From contig NZ_KB899540.1 in NCBI RefSeq assembly GCF_000378305.1, forward strand, positions 129,924 to 193,923: a DNA stretch of 64,000 bases, read 5' to 3'. The stretch's first letter is position 1. Each line of letters begins with the position of its first letter. Positions 46,259-54,051 of this stretch are shown here, piece by piece. This DNA is from Thioalkalivibrio sp. ALJ12. GTDB taxonomy: Bacteria; Pseudomonadota; Gammaproteobacteria; Ectothiorhodospirales; Ectothiorhodospiraceae. Both the position numbers and the translations under genes were made by a program. The notes under the pieces are model-generated. The model searched no databases, was not told the origin of the DNA, and saw nothing but the letters and a program-made list of their open reading frames with translations.

Positions 46259-47493
46259 GGACACCGGCCCCAGACCGCGAACACCGGGTCGGCATAATCC
46301 AGGCGCCCGGCATAAGGGTCGTCCGGCGGGCGCGGCAGGCCGCGCAGCGAGAGCGTGGAAAGGTCGTCGAACCCTGCGCGCAGGAACAAATCGAGCACCA
46401 GCCCCATGCGCTCGAAGTCGTACAACTGCTCCCAGACCGCGATCGCCTTGGTCGGGAAGCAGCGATCGGAGAACGCCACCACGAACACCCCACCCGGGCG
46501 CAGAAGCTCGCGCACCGAGGCGAATACCGCTTGGGGGCGCGTCAGGTATTCCACCGAGGCGGTGCACACCACCGCATCGAAGCTCGCGGGCGGCAGCGGA
46601 ATCGCCGGCTGCCGGTTCAGGTCGTGCACCAGGGCCTGATCCAGGGCCTCGTTGGCGGCCAGCTCCTCGTGGTTCATGCCCAGCCCGACAACCGCCTCGG
46701 GCCCTCGCAGCTGATCGAGGTGCGATGCCCAGCTGCTCATCAGGTCCAGCACCCGTGCACCCTGCGGGATCAGCGTGGCGTACAGCGCCGCGATCCGGGC
46801 ACGGGCCGTGGCATCCAGGTGATGCACCATGCATGGCCCGGCGTAGAACTCGCGATCGGGCGCGGGATCCTCGCGCTCACAGGCCTCCCCAGACCAGAAG
46901 TCCGTCGGCCGCCCGTGCCACCGCGCCTGCATCCCCGGGCCGCGCGCCGTCAGCATCCGGGTAACAGCCACCGCCCGATCGTCTTCGCGTCCCTGCTCGT
47001 GAAACGCCATTACCCGAGCGCGCAGCTGCAGGTCGTCCATGCCCGCCAGCGGATGGTTCAGGTCCGCGACGAGCCGCGCGTCTTCCAGCTTGCCGATGCG
47101 GAACAGCTCGCGGTCGCCGGCCTCGATGCCGGCATGGCCGGCGATGAACGCACGCGGATAGAAACGCCCGGCCCGGGGTTCCACCACCCGATGCCGGCGC
47201 AGGCGGCGATTGAACGCCGCCGGCGGCAGTTCGACCTCCCCGGCCGGGTCCCACCCCGGGACCAAAGGTGCCCCCGGAACGTCTACTGCCTCGCCGACAT
47301 CCACGCCGGCCAGCTGCGACCCGATGGCGCCCGGCCAGACGTCGTGCGCCGGCATCAGCCACGGCAGGAACAGGCACTCGCGATGCCGCACCTCGGCACT
47401 GCTCCAGTCCAGGGTAAAACCGACATCCAGCGCCGGGCGCGGCGTACCCATGGCCGTTGGCGCGCGTTCCGGGCAGGCAAAGGGGTCGTACAT
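46255..47493 (-). CDS. SlyD-like FKBP domain fused to a SAM methyltransferase
   Basis: This is a 412-residue protein. Residues 50-165 resemble SlyD/FKBP-type peptidyl-prolyl isomerases, ending in LVADLNHPLAGMDDLQLRA (143-158, compare the VDFNHPLAG of SlyD). Residues about 225-412 form a class I SAM-methyltransferase-like domain (ARVLDLMSSWASHL, VVGLGMNHEEL, FDAVVCTASVEYLTRP, LRPGGVFVVAFSDRCFPTKA). The SAM loop is atypical (DLMSSWAS for DxGCGxG). The combination suggests folding-coupled or prolyl-dependent protein methylation, but the substrate is unknown. It overlaps the DUF429 gene. Confidence 0.8.
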   Translation of the reverse strand: MYDPFACPERAPTAMGTPRPALDVGFTLDWSSAEVRHRECLFLPWLMPAHDVWPGAIGSQLAGVDVGEAVDVPGAPLVPGWDPAGEVELPPAAFNRRLRRHRVVEPRAGRFYPRAFIAGHAGIEAGDRELFRIGKLEDARLVADLNHPLAGMDDLQLRARVMAFHEQGREDDRAVAVTRMLTARGPGMQARWHGRPTDFWSGEACEREDPAPDREFYAGPCMVHHLDATARARIAALYATLIPQGARVLDLMSSWASHLDQLRGPEAVVGLGMNHEELAANEALDQALVHDLNRQPAIPLPPASFDAVVCTASVEYLTRPQAVFASVRELLRPGGVFVVAFSDRCFPTKAIAVWEQLYDFERMGLVLDLFLRAGFDDLSTLSLRGLPRPPDDPYAGRLDYADPVFAVWGRCP

Positions 47494-47556
47494 CCGTTGG
47501 TGTTTCCCTGTGGGCATTCCCGGTATGGTACGGCGAATCACCTTGAGGATATGCCC

Positions 47557-48675
47557 ATGCCCCGTAGCGGTCGCGCTCTGTTGTACCTGATCGTTCTGAC
47601 TGTGCTCGCGGGGCTGCTGGCTGCCCCTGCCGCGGCCCAGCCCCCCGGGGCCACGGCAGGCTCCGATCTCGGTGAGACGGAAACACTGCGGGTCGGCACC
47701 CGCTTCGTACCTCCCTTCGTGATCCCGCCGGACGATGCCGAGGGCCACCCCACCGGCATCGCGATCGAACTGTGGGAGCGGGTCGCGGAGCGCCTGGAGC
47801 TGGACTACGAGTACCGCGAGACCAGTCTCGAGGGGCTGATCGACGGGCTGGGGGACGGGCGTATCGATGTCTCGGTCGCCGCCCTGACCGCCACCTCGGA
47901 CCGCGCCGAGCGGGTCGATTTCACTCACCCCTATTACACTACCGGGCTGTCCATCGCCGTGCCTCAGCAGGGCAACCCGGTGGCCGGGGCGCTGCGGGCC
48001 TTCATCTCCGTTCCCTTTCTGATGGTGGTACTGGCCCTGGCCGGACTGCTCCTGCTGGTGGGCGCGCTGCTGTGGCTGTTCGAGCGTCGGCGCAACGCCG
48101 ACGAGTTCGGTGGCAACGCCGCCCAGGGGCTCGGCTCCGCGTTCTGGTGGGCCGCAGTCACCATGACCACGGTCGGCTATGGCGACAAGGCCCCGCGCAC
48201 CCTGCCAGGACGCATGATCGCGCTGGTCTGGATGTTCGCCGCGCTGATCCTCGTGTCTACATTTACTGCCGCGATCGCGACCACGCTGACGGTCAGCTCG
48301 CTGGATACCGGCATCCAGAATGTCTCCGACCTGGAGGGTCAGCGTATCGCCACCATCGGCGGCTCCAGTGCTGCCGCCTGGCTGAACGATCAGGGCTTTG
48401 CCTACCGCGACCACCAGGACCTGACATCCGCCCTCACGGCGGTGGCCGAGGGGCGCGCCGATGCGATGGTCTACGACGCCCCGCTGCTGCGCTACCAGAC
48501 GCGCGAACACTTCGCCGGCGAACTGGAGGTCCTGCCGGTGGAGTTCCTGCGCCAGGACTACGCCCTCGCCCTGCCCCAGGGCTCGCCCCTGCGCGCCCCG
48601 ATGAACGTTGCCATACTGGAGATTCTGGAATCCGACGACTGGCAGCGCGTGCTGCGCCGCTATCTCGGCAACTGA
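47557..48675 (+). CDS. GluR0-like ligand-gated potassium channel
   Basis: This is a 372-residue protein. A signal peptide (LLYLIVLTVLAGLLAAPAAA) precedes periplasmic ligand lobe S1 (LRVGTRFVPPFVIP, LTATSDRAERVDFTHPYY with the amino-acid-binding Thr/Arg). Then come TM1 (VPFLMVVLALAGLLLLVGALL), a pore with the potassium filter TVGYG (AVTMTTVGYGDKAP), TM2 and lobe S2 (DAMVYDAPLLRYQTR). This is the layout of Synechocystis GluR0. An amino acid or similar small ligand in the periplasm is expected to gate K+. The start at 47557 is favoured by GAGGAT spacing; 47551 is an alternative. Confidence 0.88.
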   Translation: MPRSGRALLYLIVLTVLAGLLAAPAAAQPPGATAGSDLGETETLRVGTRFVPPFVIPPDDAEGHPTGIAIELWERVAERLELDYEYRETSLEGLIDGLGDGRIDVSVAALTATSDRAERVDFTHPYYTTGLSIAVPQQGNPVAGALRAFISVPFLMVVLALAGLLLLVGALLWLFERRRNADEFGGNAAQGLGSAFWWAAVTMTTVGYGDKAPRTLPGRMIALVWMFAALILVSTFTAAIATTLTVSSLDTGIQNVSDLEGQRIATIGGSSAAAWLNDQGFAYRDHQDLTSALTAVAEGRADAMVYDAPLLRYQTREHFAGELEVLPVEFLRQDYALALPQGSPLRAPMNVAILEILESDDWQRVLRRYLGN

Positions 48676-48701
48676 CCAGCCGGGCGGGGAGTAAAGACAT
48701 C

Positions 48702-49028
48702 ATGGCTGAAACATTTCTGGTGGCCATCGTCGATCAGGATCGCGAGGACCTGGCGCTGGCGATCGCGGCCGAGGAAGGCGGCGCGGACGGCACGGTGATG
48801 CACGGCGCGGGGCTCGGCTTTCCGGACCACATGACCTTTCTCGGCGTGACCTACCAGGGCCGGGAGTCGATCTGCATCTGGGAGCTGGACGAGGAACGCG
48901 CCGAGCGCATCGCCCGCCGCCTGAACCTGGAACTGGACCTGCTGCAGCCGTACAACGGCCTGGCCTTCACACTGGATGCCCAGGCCCTGGCGGGCATGCA
49001 GTTCGCGGGTACCCCCGCCCAACCCTAA
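48702..49028 (+). CDS. PII-like signalling protein, paralogue 1
   Basis: This is a 108-residue protein. FLVAIVDQDREDLALAIAAEEG and DGTVMHGAGLGFPDH correspond to PII beta1-alpha1-beta2. A shortened T-loop and the C-terminal NGLAFTLDAQALAGMQF (compare the GDGKIFV.pVed. of GlnB) support a ferredoxin-like PII fold. The Tyr uridylylation site of GlnB is missing. It is similar to the gene at 49317 and follows the potassium-channel gene by 26 bases, so it may modulate the channel. Its TAA stop forms the start of the structured repeat. Confidence 0.68.
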   Translation: MAETFLVAIVDQDREDLALAIAAEEGGADGTVMHGAGLGFPDHMTFLGVTYQGRESICIWELDEERAERIARRLNLELDLLQPYNGLAFTLDAQALAGMQFAGTPAQP

Positions 49029-49294
49029 GGAAACACTGATCAATGTACACGCTCGCGTTGGTACCCCAGGTTTTCCGAGACAAGGCGCGGTGCGCAGCCG
49101 GTAGTGGTTCTACCGGCAAGGGCCGCAACGCAGGATCGGGGAACCTGGGGTACCAACCCCAAGGGGCTCGGCCGCTTTTGCGCGCGCACCGCGTTGCGGC
49201 TCCCTTGTGCAGAATGACTGCACGGCAGTCACCGCGCCTTGTTCGCACGCAAAAGCGACTCGAGCGCGAGCGTGTACATTGATCAGTGTTTCCT
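49028..49294. repeat. Structured palindromic element, copy A
   Basis: This 267-bp element has perfect 30-bp terminal inverted repeats (AGGAAACACTGATCAATGT..., 49028-49057 with 49265-49294). Inside are two arms: GTTGGTACCCCAGG/CCTGGGGTACCAAC (from 49057 to 49157) enclosing a GCCGGTAG-TGGTT-CTACCGGC hairpin, and a second arm with CGCTTTTGCG and TGTGCAG-AATGA-CTGCAC. Both arms share the loop ACAAGGCGCG. Copy B (62969-63255) is inverted and differs mainly by paired changes. It separates two PII-like genes. Confidence 0.85.
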
Positions 49295-49316
49295 AATCTT
49301 CTGCGCGAGGAACGCC

Positions 49317-49667
49317 ATGCAATTCGTACTGCTCGCCGCCGTGGTCCCGCGCAACCGGGCCGACCGTGCCATCGAGACCGTGCGCCGCGAGGGCGCCGCC
49401 GGCCTGACGCTGCTGGAGGGCCAGGGCATTGCCCAGCTGCGCCGCACACCGATCATGGATCTGAAGGACTCCGCGGCCCGCAACGTGCTGCTAATGGTCC
49501 TGGAGGCCAGCCTCGCCGAACGGCTGCTGAAACGCCTGGACGAAGAACTCGCTTTGAGCGAGGTCGGCAACGGCTTCGCGTTCACCCTGCCGATCAAGGA
49601 CATCGCCGGCATCAAGCCGGAGCAGATCGAGCACCTGCGCAAGACACTGGAGCAGGGCTCGCCTTAG
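49317..49667 (+). CDS. PII-like signalling protein, paralogue 2
   Basis: This is a 116-residue protein. FVLLAAVVPRNRADRAIETVRREG and GLTLLEGQGIAQLRR give beta1-alpha1-beta2 of the PII fold, and VGNGFAFTLPIKDIAGI matches the C-terminal PII beta strand (GDGKIFVLPVED in GlnB). The T-loop is short and has no uridylylation Tyr. It is paralogous to the upstream gene, from which it is split by the structured repeat. The GAGGAACGCC ribosome-binding site precedes the ATG. The ligand may be a nucleotide, as in other PII-like proteins. Confidence 0.72.
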   Translation: MQFVLLAAVVPRNRADRAIETVRREGAAGLTLLEGQGIAQLRRTPIMDLKDSAARNVLLMVLEASLAERLLKRLDEELALSEVGNGFAFTLPIKDIAGIKPEQIEHLRKTLEQGSP

Positions 49668-49683
49668 GGAAACACCGATCACG
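49665..49683. repeat. Relic end of the structured element at a stop codon
   Basis: TAGGGAAACACCGATCACG starts with the TAG stop of the second PII-like gene and matches the terminal sequence of copies A and B (TA-A/G-GGAAACAC.GATCA). No matching inverted end is seen before lexA. Confidence 0.5.
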
Positions 49684-49725
49684 AAGGCGCTTGCCGCTAC
49701 TTGCCTCGGACTTCGCCACGGAATA

Positions 49726-49741
49726 CTGTATTTATGAACAG
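49726..49741. promoter_or_regulatory. LexA (SOS) box upstream of lexA
   Basis: CTGTATTTATGAACAG matches the LexA consensus CTGT-N8-ACAG exactly. It lies 20 bases before the lexA GTG, so LexA should repress its own operon with imuA and imuB. TACTGTATT overlaps a possible -10 region. Confidence 0.93.
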
Positions 49742-49761
49742 TTATCCGTGGAGCACCCGCC

Positions 49762-50379
49762 GTGTCCCTGACCGCGCGCCAGCAGGCCATCCTCGACTAC
49801 ATCAGCGAGACCGTCGCCACCCAGGGCACGGCCCCAACGCGCAGCGAGATCGCCCGTGCATTTGGTTTCCGCTCGCCCTATGCGGCCGAATGCCACCTGA
49901 AGGCCCTGGAGAAAAAGGGCGCGATCGAACTGGTGGGCGGGGCCGCGCGCGGTATCCGCCTGGCCGGTACGCATGCGGCCCGACCGGCCGAACTACCTCT
50001 GGTCGGGCGCGTGGCCGCCGGCTCGCCGATCCTCGCCACCGAGCATATCGAACGCCACTACCGGATCGACGACAGCCTGTTCCGGGCCCGCCCGGACTAC
50101 CTGCTGCGCGTGCATGGAGAAAGCATGCGCGACGCCGGCATCCTCGATGGCGACCTGCTGGCCGTCCGCCAGACCCCGGAGGCCCGCCCCGGCCAGATCG
50201 TCGTGGCCCGCATCGAGGACGAGGTGACGGTCAAGCGCTTCGAGCAGGACGGTGCCCGCGTGCGCCTGCTGCCGGAGAACCCCGACTTCGCCCCGATCGA
50301 GATCGACCTGGAGCGCCAGGAGCTGGCGATCGAGGGTATCGGGGTCGGCGTACTGCGCGATCTTGAAGCGCAGGGCTAA
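49762..50379 (+). CDS. lexA: LexA repressor
   Basis: This is a 205-residue SOS repressor. The N-terminal winged helix-turn-helix ([19 protein letters not shown] and [12 protein letters not shown]) is followed by the autolysis region with the Ala-Gly cleavage bond ([10 protein letters not shown]). It has a Ser/Lys dyad in [12 protein letters not shown] (Ser) and DEVTVKRF (Lys). RecA-stimulated self-cleavage derepresses the operon. It starts at GTG 49762 downstream of an exact LexA box, and the stop is 4 bases before imuA. Confidence 0.97.
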   Translation: MSLTARQQAILDYISETVATQGTAPTRSEIARAFGFRSPYAAECHLKALEKKGAIELVGGAARGIRLAGTHAARPAELPLVGRVAAGSPILATEHIERHYRIDDSLFRARPDYLLRVHGESMRDAGILDGDLLAVRQTPEARPGQIVVARIEDEVTVKRFEQDGARVRLLPENPDFAPIEIDLERQELAIEGIGVGVLRDLEAQG

Positions 50380-50383
50380 GCCC

Positions 50384-51007
50384 GTGCCCGGCATTGATGC
50401 CCTGCTCGATCATCCGGCGCTGTGGCGCGGGCGCAGCGCCGCCCCTGCCGCGAATGCCCCGGTCTGGCCGAGTGGTCACCCGGCGCTGGACCGGGCCCTC
50501 GGGGGCGGCTGGCCGCGCGGCCAGCTGATCGAACTCCTGGGCTCCCCCTTTGGCTGTGGCGAGACCCGTCTGCTGGTCCCCATGCTCGAGGCCTGCGGTC
50601 GCGAGGGGTACTGGATCGCACTGCTGGCGCCGCCCGCCACGCCCTGGCTGCCGGGCTGGCAGCCGCTTGGCATCCCGCCGGAACGGTTGCTGCTGATCCG
50701 CACCGAACACAACCGCGACACCCTCTGGGCCGGCGAACAATGCCTGCGCGACCCGGCCTTCGGGGTCCTGCTGGCCTGGCTGGGCGGCCCGGTGGAAACC
50801 GCGTTGTTGCGTCGGCTGCGCCTGGCCGCGGCCGAAAGCCAGGCCTGCGCCATCCTGTACCGCCCGCCGCGCGCCGCGGAGCAGCCCTCCCCGGCCCATC
50901 AGCGCCTGCGCTGGCAGCCCGCCACCGACGGCCTCGAACTGAACTGCCTGAAGGGCATCGGCGACTGGGCCCGTTCCGGCCAGGCCCTGCACATCCCGGT
51001 GCCCTGA
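50384..51007 (+). CDS. imuA: Translesion-synthesis factor ImuA (RecA/SulA-like)
   Basis: This is a 207-residue protein. SGHPALDRALGGGWPRGQLIELLGSPFGCGETRLLVPML corresponds to the RecA-like N-terminus, seen as GGWPRGQLIELLGSPFG, but the Walker A Lys is missing (FGCGETR), as expected for ImuA. It starts at GTG 50384 and ends just before imuB (ATGG overlapping TGA region). ImuA works with ImuB and DnaE2 in DNA-damage-induced mutagenesis. Confidence 0.9.
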   Translation: MPGIDALLDHPALWRGRSAAPAANAPVWPSGHPALDRALGGGWPRGQLIELLGSPFGCGETRLLVPMLEACGREGYWIALLAPPATPWLPGWQPLGIPPERLLLIRTEHNRDTLWAGEQCLRDPAFGVLLAWLGGPVETALLRRLRLAAAESQACAILYRPPRAAEQPSPAHQRLRWQPATDGLELNCLKGIGDWARSGQALHIPVP

Positions 51008-51008
51008 G

Positions 51009-52628
51009 ATGGGCCATCCGGAGCGACCACAAGCCGTCCCGCACCCGCGTGCCTCGCGCCCGGCCCGCGCATGGCACCAGGCAGCACTGATTCCGCCCTC
51101 GATTGCACCCTCGGAGCATCCAGCGGAGTCCGGCCCTGCCCCACGGGTCGAACCGCGCTCGGCAAACGAACAGTGGATGGCGGTCGAGCTGCCGCATCTG
51201 GCGCTGGAGACCCTGGCGCGCGCCGAGGCGGACCGTTCACGGCTGACCGAGCGCCCCCTGCTGGTGGTCGAGGCCGGCGCTGCGCCGCGCGTGCATGCCA
51301 CCAACCGCGCAGCGCGGCGCGCCGGGGCCCGACCGGGCATGGCGCTGGCCGATGCCCTCGCCATCCTCGACACCCCGGAGCTCGTCGAGCACGACCCGCA
51401 GGCCCAGACCGCGCAGGTCAGCATGCTGGCCGGCGTACTGCTGCAGTTCTCCGATCACGTGCACCCGGAGCCGGAGACCCGGCGCATCCTGCTGGAGGTC
51501 GGCCGCAGCCGGCGCCTGTTCGGCGGGCTCGCCGCCCTGCGGGAACGGGTACGGGAGACCCTGAAGGGGCTGGGCTTCCACCCGCGCATCGGCGTGGCGC
51601 GCAGCCCGGCCGCCGCGCGCCTGCTCGCCACTCTGCGCAACCCCGCGATCCCCGAGGACGCCGAGGCCCTGCGCCGCACCCTGTCACCCGTCCCGCTGGA
51701 GGCCCTGCCACTGTCCGCCGCGACTCGGGAGGGCCTGCGGGCCATCGGCCTGCGCCGGCTCGGCGACCTGCTGCGGTTGGCGCGCCCCGAACTCGCGCGC
51801 CGTCACGGCCCGGAGTTGCTGGCACTGCTGGATCGGCTGCTGGGGCGGCGCACGGAGACCCTGCCGCGCTTTGACCCACCCCCGGAGCTGGACCTGTCGC
51901 TGCGCCTGGAACACGAGATTCACGCGACCGGGGCCCTGGCCTTCCCGCTCAAGCGCCTGCTGCGCCAGGCCGAGGCCCAGCTGCGCGGCCTGAACCGCAG
52001 CCTGCAGGGGATGACGCTGGAGCTGAAACACCGCGAGGCGCATTCACGTATTACCTCTACCCGAATAACGCTGGAGCGCGGCGATCCCGGTATCCGTGCG
52101 GAGGACTGGCTGCCCCTGTGGCAGACCCGGCTGGAACGCGAGGTCCTGCCCGCCCCGGTCATCGGCCTGCGCCTGCGGGCCACGCGGCTGCTCGACCCGC
52201 CCGCGCAGGGCGCCAGCCTGCTGGCCGAGACTCCGGGCCACCCGCCGCCGGATGCACAGTTACCGGCCGTGCTGGCCCGCCTGAGTGCCCGCCTGGGCGA
52301 GCAGGCAATCGTCCGGCTGACCGCCAGCGGCATCCCGCGCCCCGAGGCCGCCCAGGGCGCGCAACACGATCTCGACGCGGCGGCCTCGCCTCCGCCGCCG
52401 ACACCCGCGCAAATGATTTGCGGCACGGCGCTGTGGCTACAGGACCCGCAACCGATCCCGCCCCCACTGCAGGCGCACAGGCTGGGTCGACTGGAGGATG
52501 GCTGGTGGGACCGCGGGCAGGATGTGCGCCGCGATTACGCGGTCACGCGCGACCGGCAGGGGCGCAGGCTGTGGCTGTACCGCTGCCTGCGCAGCGGCCA
52601 GTGGTTCCGGCAGGGGTACTGGGGGTGA
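51009..52628 (+). CDS. imuB: ImuB, catalytically inactive Y-family polymerase-like protein
   Basis: This 539-residue protein aligns with DinB-type polymerases over the palm, little finger and C-terminal regions (WMAVELPHLALETL, LLVVEAGAAPRVHATN, LPRFDPPPELDLSLRLEHE). The acidic Mg2+ residues of active polymerases are absent, the ImuB signature. It acts as a hub linking the beta clamp and DnaE2. An unusual 55-residue Pro/Arg-rich N-terminal extension precedes the fold. No dnaE2 follows; the next gene is leftward and only 4 bases away. Confidence 0.9.
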   Translation: MGHPERPQAVPHPRASRPARAWHQAALIPPSIAPSEHPAESGPAPRVEPRSANEQWMAVELPHLALETLARAEADRSRLTERPLLVVEAGAAPRVHATNRAARRAGARPGMALADALAILDTPELVEHDPQAQTAQVSMLAGVLLQFSDHVHPEPETRRILLEVGRSRRLFGGLAALRERVRETLKGLGFHPRIGVARSPAAARLLATLRNPAIPEDAEALRRTLSPVPLEALPLSAATREGLRAIGLRRLGDLLRLARPELARRHGPELLALLDRLLGRRTETLPRFDPPPELDLSLRLEHEIHATGALAFPLKRLLRQAEAQLRGLNRSLQGMTLELKHREAHSRITSTRITLERGDPGIRAEDWLPLWQTRLEREVLPAPVIGLRLRATRLLDPPAQGASLLAETPGHPPPDAQLPAVLARLSARLGEQAIVRLTASGIPRPEAAQGAQHDLDAAASPPPPTPAQMICGTALWLQDPQPIPPPLQAHRLGRLEDGWWDRGQDVRRDYAVTRDRQGRRLWLYRCLRSGQWFRQGYWG

Positions 52629-52632
52629 CCCG

Positions 52633-53640
52633 TCAGACGCGGTAGTACTCGCGATACCACTCAACAAAGCGGGCGATACCGTCTTCCACCGCGGTCGCGG
52701 GGGCATAGCCCACGTCCTCGCGCAGGGCCTCGACGTCGGCGTAGGTGTCCGGCACATCGCCCGGCTGCAGGGGCAGGAGGTTTTTCTCGGCCTTCTTGCC
52801 CAGGCAGTCTTCCAGCACCTCGATGTAGCGCATCAGCTCCACCGGCTCGTGGTTGCCGATGTTGTACAGCCGGTAGGGGGCCGCACTCGTCGCCGAGTCG
52901 GGCTCGGCGCCGGTCCAGTCGAGGTTGGGCTGCGCCGGACGATCCAGCGTGCGGATCACGCCCTCGACGATGTCGTCGATGTAGGTGAAGTCGCGGCGGT
53001 GGTGGCCGTAGTTGAAGACGTCGATCGGCTCGCCCGCCAGGATCTTCTTCGTGAACAGGAACAGCGCCATGTCCGGCCGGCCCCAGGGGCCGTAGACGGT
53101 AAAGAAGCGCAGGCCCGTCACCGGGAGCTGGTACAGATGCGCATAGGTATGCGCCATCAGCTCGTTGGCCTTCTTGCTCGCGGCGTAGAGGCTCAGCGGG
53201 TGGTCGACGTTGTCGTGTACCGAGAACGGCATCGTGGTGTTGGCGCCGTAGACGGAGCTGGAGCTGGCGTAGACCAGGTGCTCCACGCCGTTGTGCCGGC
53301 AGCCCTCCAGGATGTTGCCGAACCCGACCAGGTTGGTGTCGACATAGGCCGCCGGGTTCTCCAGCGAGTAGCGCACCCCGGCCTGGGCCGCCAGGTTGAC
53401 CACCCGCTCCGGGCGATGCTCGCGAAACACCCGCTCCATCGCCGCGCGGTCGGCGATGTCCTCGCGGACCTCGGTATAGCTCGGGTGGTCCTGCGTGCGC
53501 GCCAGGCGTGCCTCTTTCAGCGAGACATCGTAGTAGTCGTTGAGGTTGTCGACGCCGATGACCTCGTCGCCCCGCTCCAGCAGGCGCAGGGAGAGGGCGC
53601 TGCCAATAAAACCGGCGCTGCCGGTGACCAGGATTCTCAT
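52633..53640 (-). CDS. NAD-dependent nucleotide-sugar epimerase (UDP-glucuronate 4-epimerase-like)
   Basis: This 335-residue extended SDR has [19 protein letters not shown] (Rossmann), [14 protein letters not shown] and [13 protein letters not shown] (YxxxK). The C-terminal regions [19 protein letters not shown] and [19 protein letters not shown] are characteristic of the capI/UDP-glucuronate 4-epimerase branch, producing UDP-galacturonate for surface polysaccharides. It is alone, with no glycan genes adjacent, and convergent with imuB. Confidence 0.9.
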   Translation of the reverse strand: MRILVTGSAGFIGSALSLRLLERGDEVIGVDNLNDYYDVSLKEARLARTQDHPSYTEVREDIADRAAMERVFREHRPERVVNLAAQAGVRYSLENPAAYVDTNLVGFGNILEGCRHNGVEHLVYASSSSVYGANTTMPFSVHDNVDHPLSLYAASKKANELMAHTYAHLYQLPVTGLRFFTVYGPWGRPDMALFLFTKKILAGEPIDVFNYGHHRRDFTYIDDIVEGVIRTLDRPAQPNLDWTGAEPDSATSAAPYRLYNIGNHEPVELMRYIEVLEDCLGKKAEKNLLPLQPGDVPDTYADVEALREDVGYAPATAVEDGIARFVEWYREYYRV

Positions 53641-53696
53641 GGACGGATCATGTGCCTTATGCCGATGTCAAGCCGATGGGGCCGGGGCAACCCACC

Positions 53697-53767
53697 GTAG
53701 GAGGCCAGCCCTCTGGCCGATGGGGGCCGGGCCTGGCTCCCCATCGCTCAGGGGGCTGAGCTCCTAC
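53697..53767. repeat. GTAGGAGGCCAGCCC palindrome, degenerate copy
   Basis: GTAGGAG (53697-53703) pairs with CTCCTAC (53761-53767). The left arm GTAGGAGGCCAGCCCTCTGG is identical to that at 36297-36316, whereas the right arm has diverged (CAGGGGGCTGAGCTCC). It lies between the minE and epimerase genes. Confidence 0.7.
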
Positions 53768-53791
53768 AGCGAGAGACGGGCTGAACATATG

Positions 53792-54049
53792 CTAGCCCCG
53801 ATCGTCGGGCAGGGTGATATTCAACTCCAGCACCTCGCAGTCGCCCTCACGGTCGACGTTCATCTGCACGGCGTCGTCGTTGACCTTCACGTACTTGCGG
53901 ATCACCTGCAAGAGCTCCTGCTGCATCGCGGGCAGATAATCCGGCCCGCCCCGGGCCGCACGTTCGCGCGCCACGATGATCTGCAGGCGTTCCTTGGCAA
54001 CACTGGCGCTTTTCTGCCGCGGCTGGCGGAAGTAGTCGAAGATGCCCAT
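53792..54049 (-). CDS. minE: Cell division topological specificity factor MinE
   Basis: This 85-residue protein has the membrane-targeting N-terminus [25 protein letters not shown], seen here as [16 protein letters not shown] (the MinD-contact helix), and a C-terminal dimerisation domain ending in NITLPDDRG. It drives MinD oscillation and relieves MinC/MinD at midcell. It is the last gene of minCDE, 2 bases from minD. Confidence 0.96.
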   Translation of the reverse strand: MGIFDYFRQPRQKSASVAKERLQIIVARERAARGGPDYLPAMQQELLQVIRKYVKVNDDAVQMNVDREGDCEVLELNITLPDDRG

Positions 54050-54051
54050 GG

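Noticed and set aside
47488-47512. GGGAAACACC upstream of the FKBP-methyltransferase start as another relic of the structured element
   Set aside because: It lacks the GATCA part and a stop codon, and overlaps a plausible ribosome-binding site, so chance is likely.
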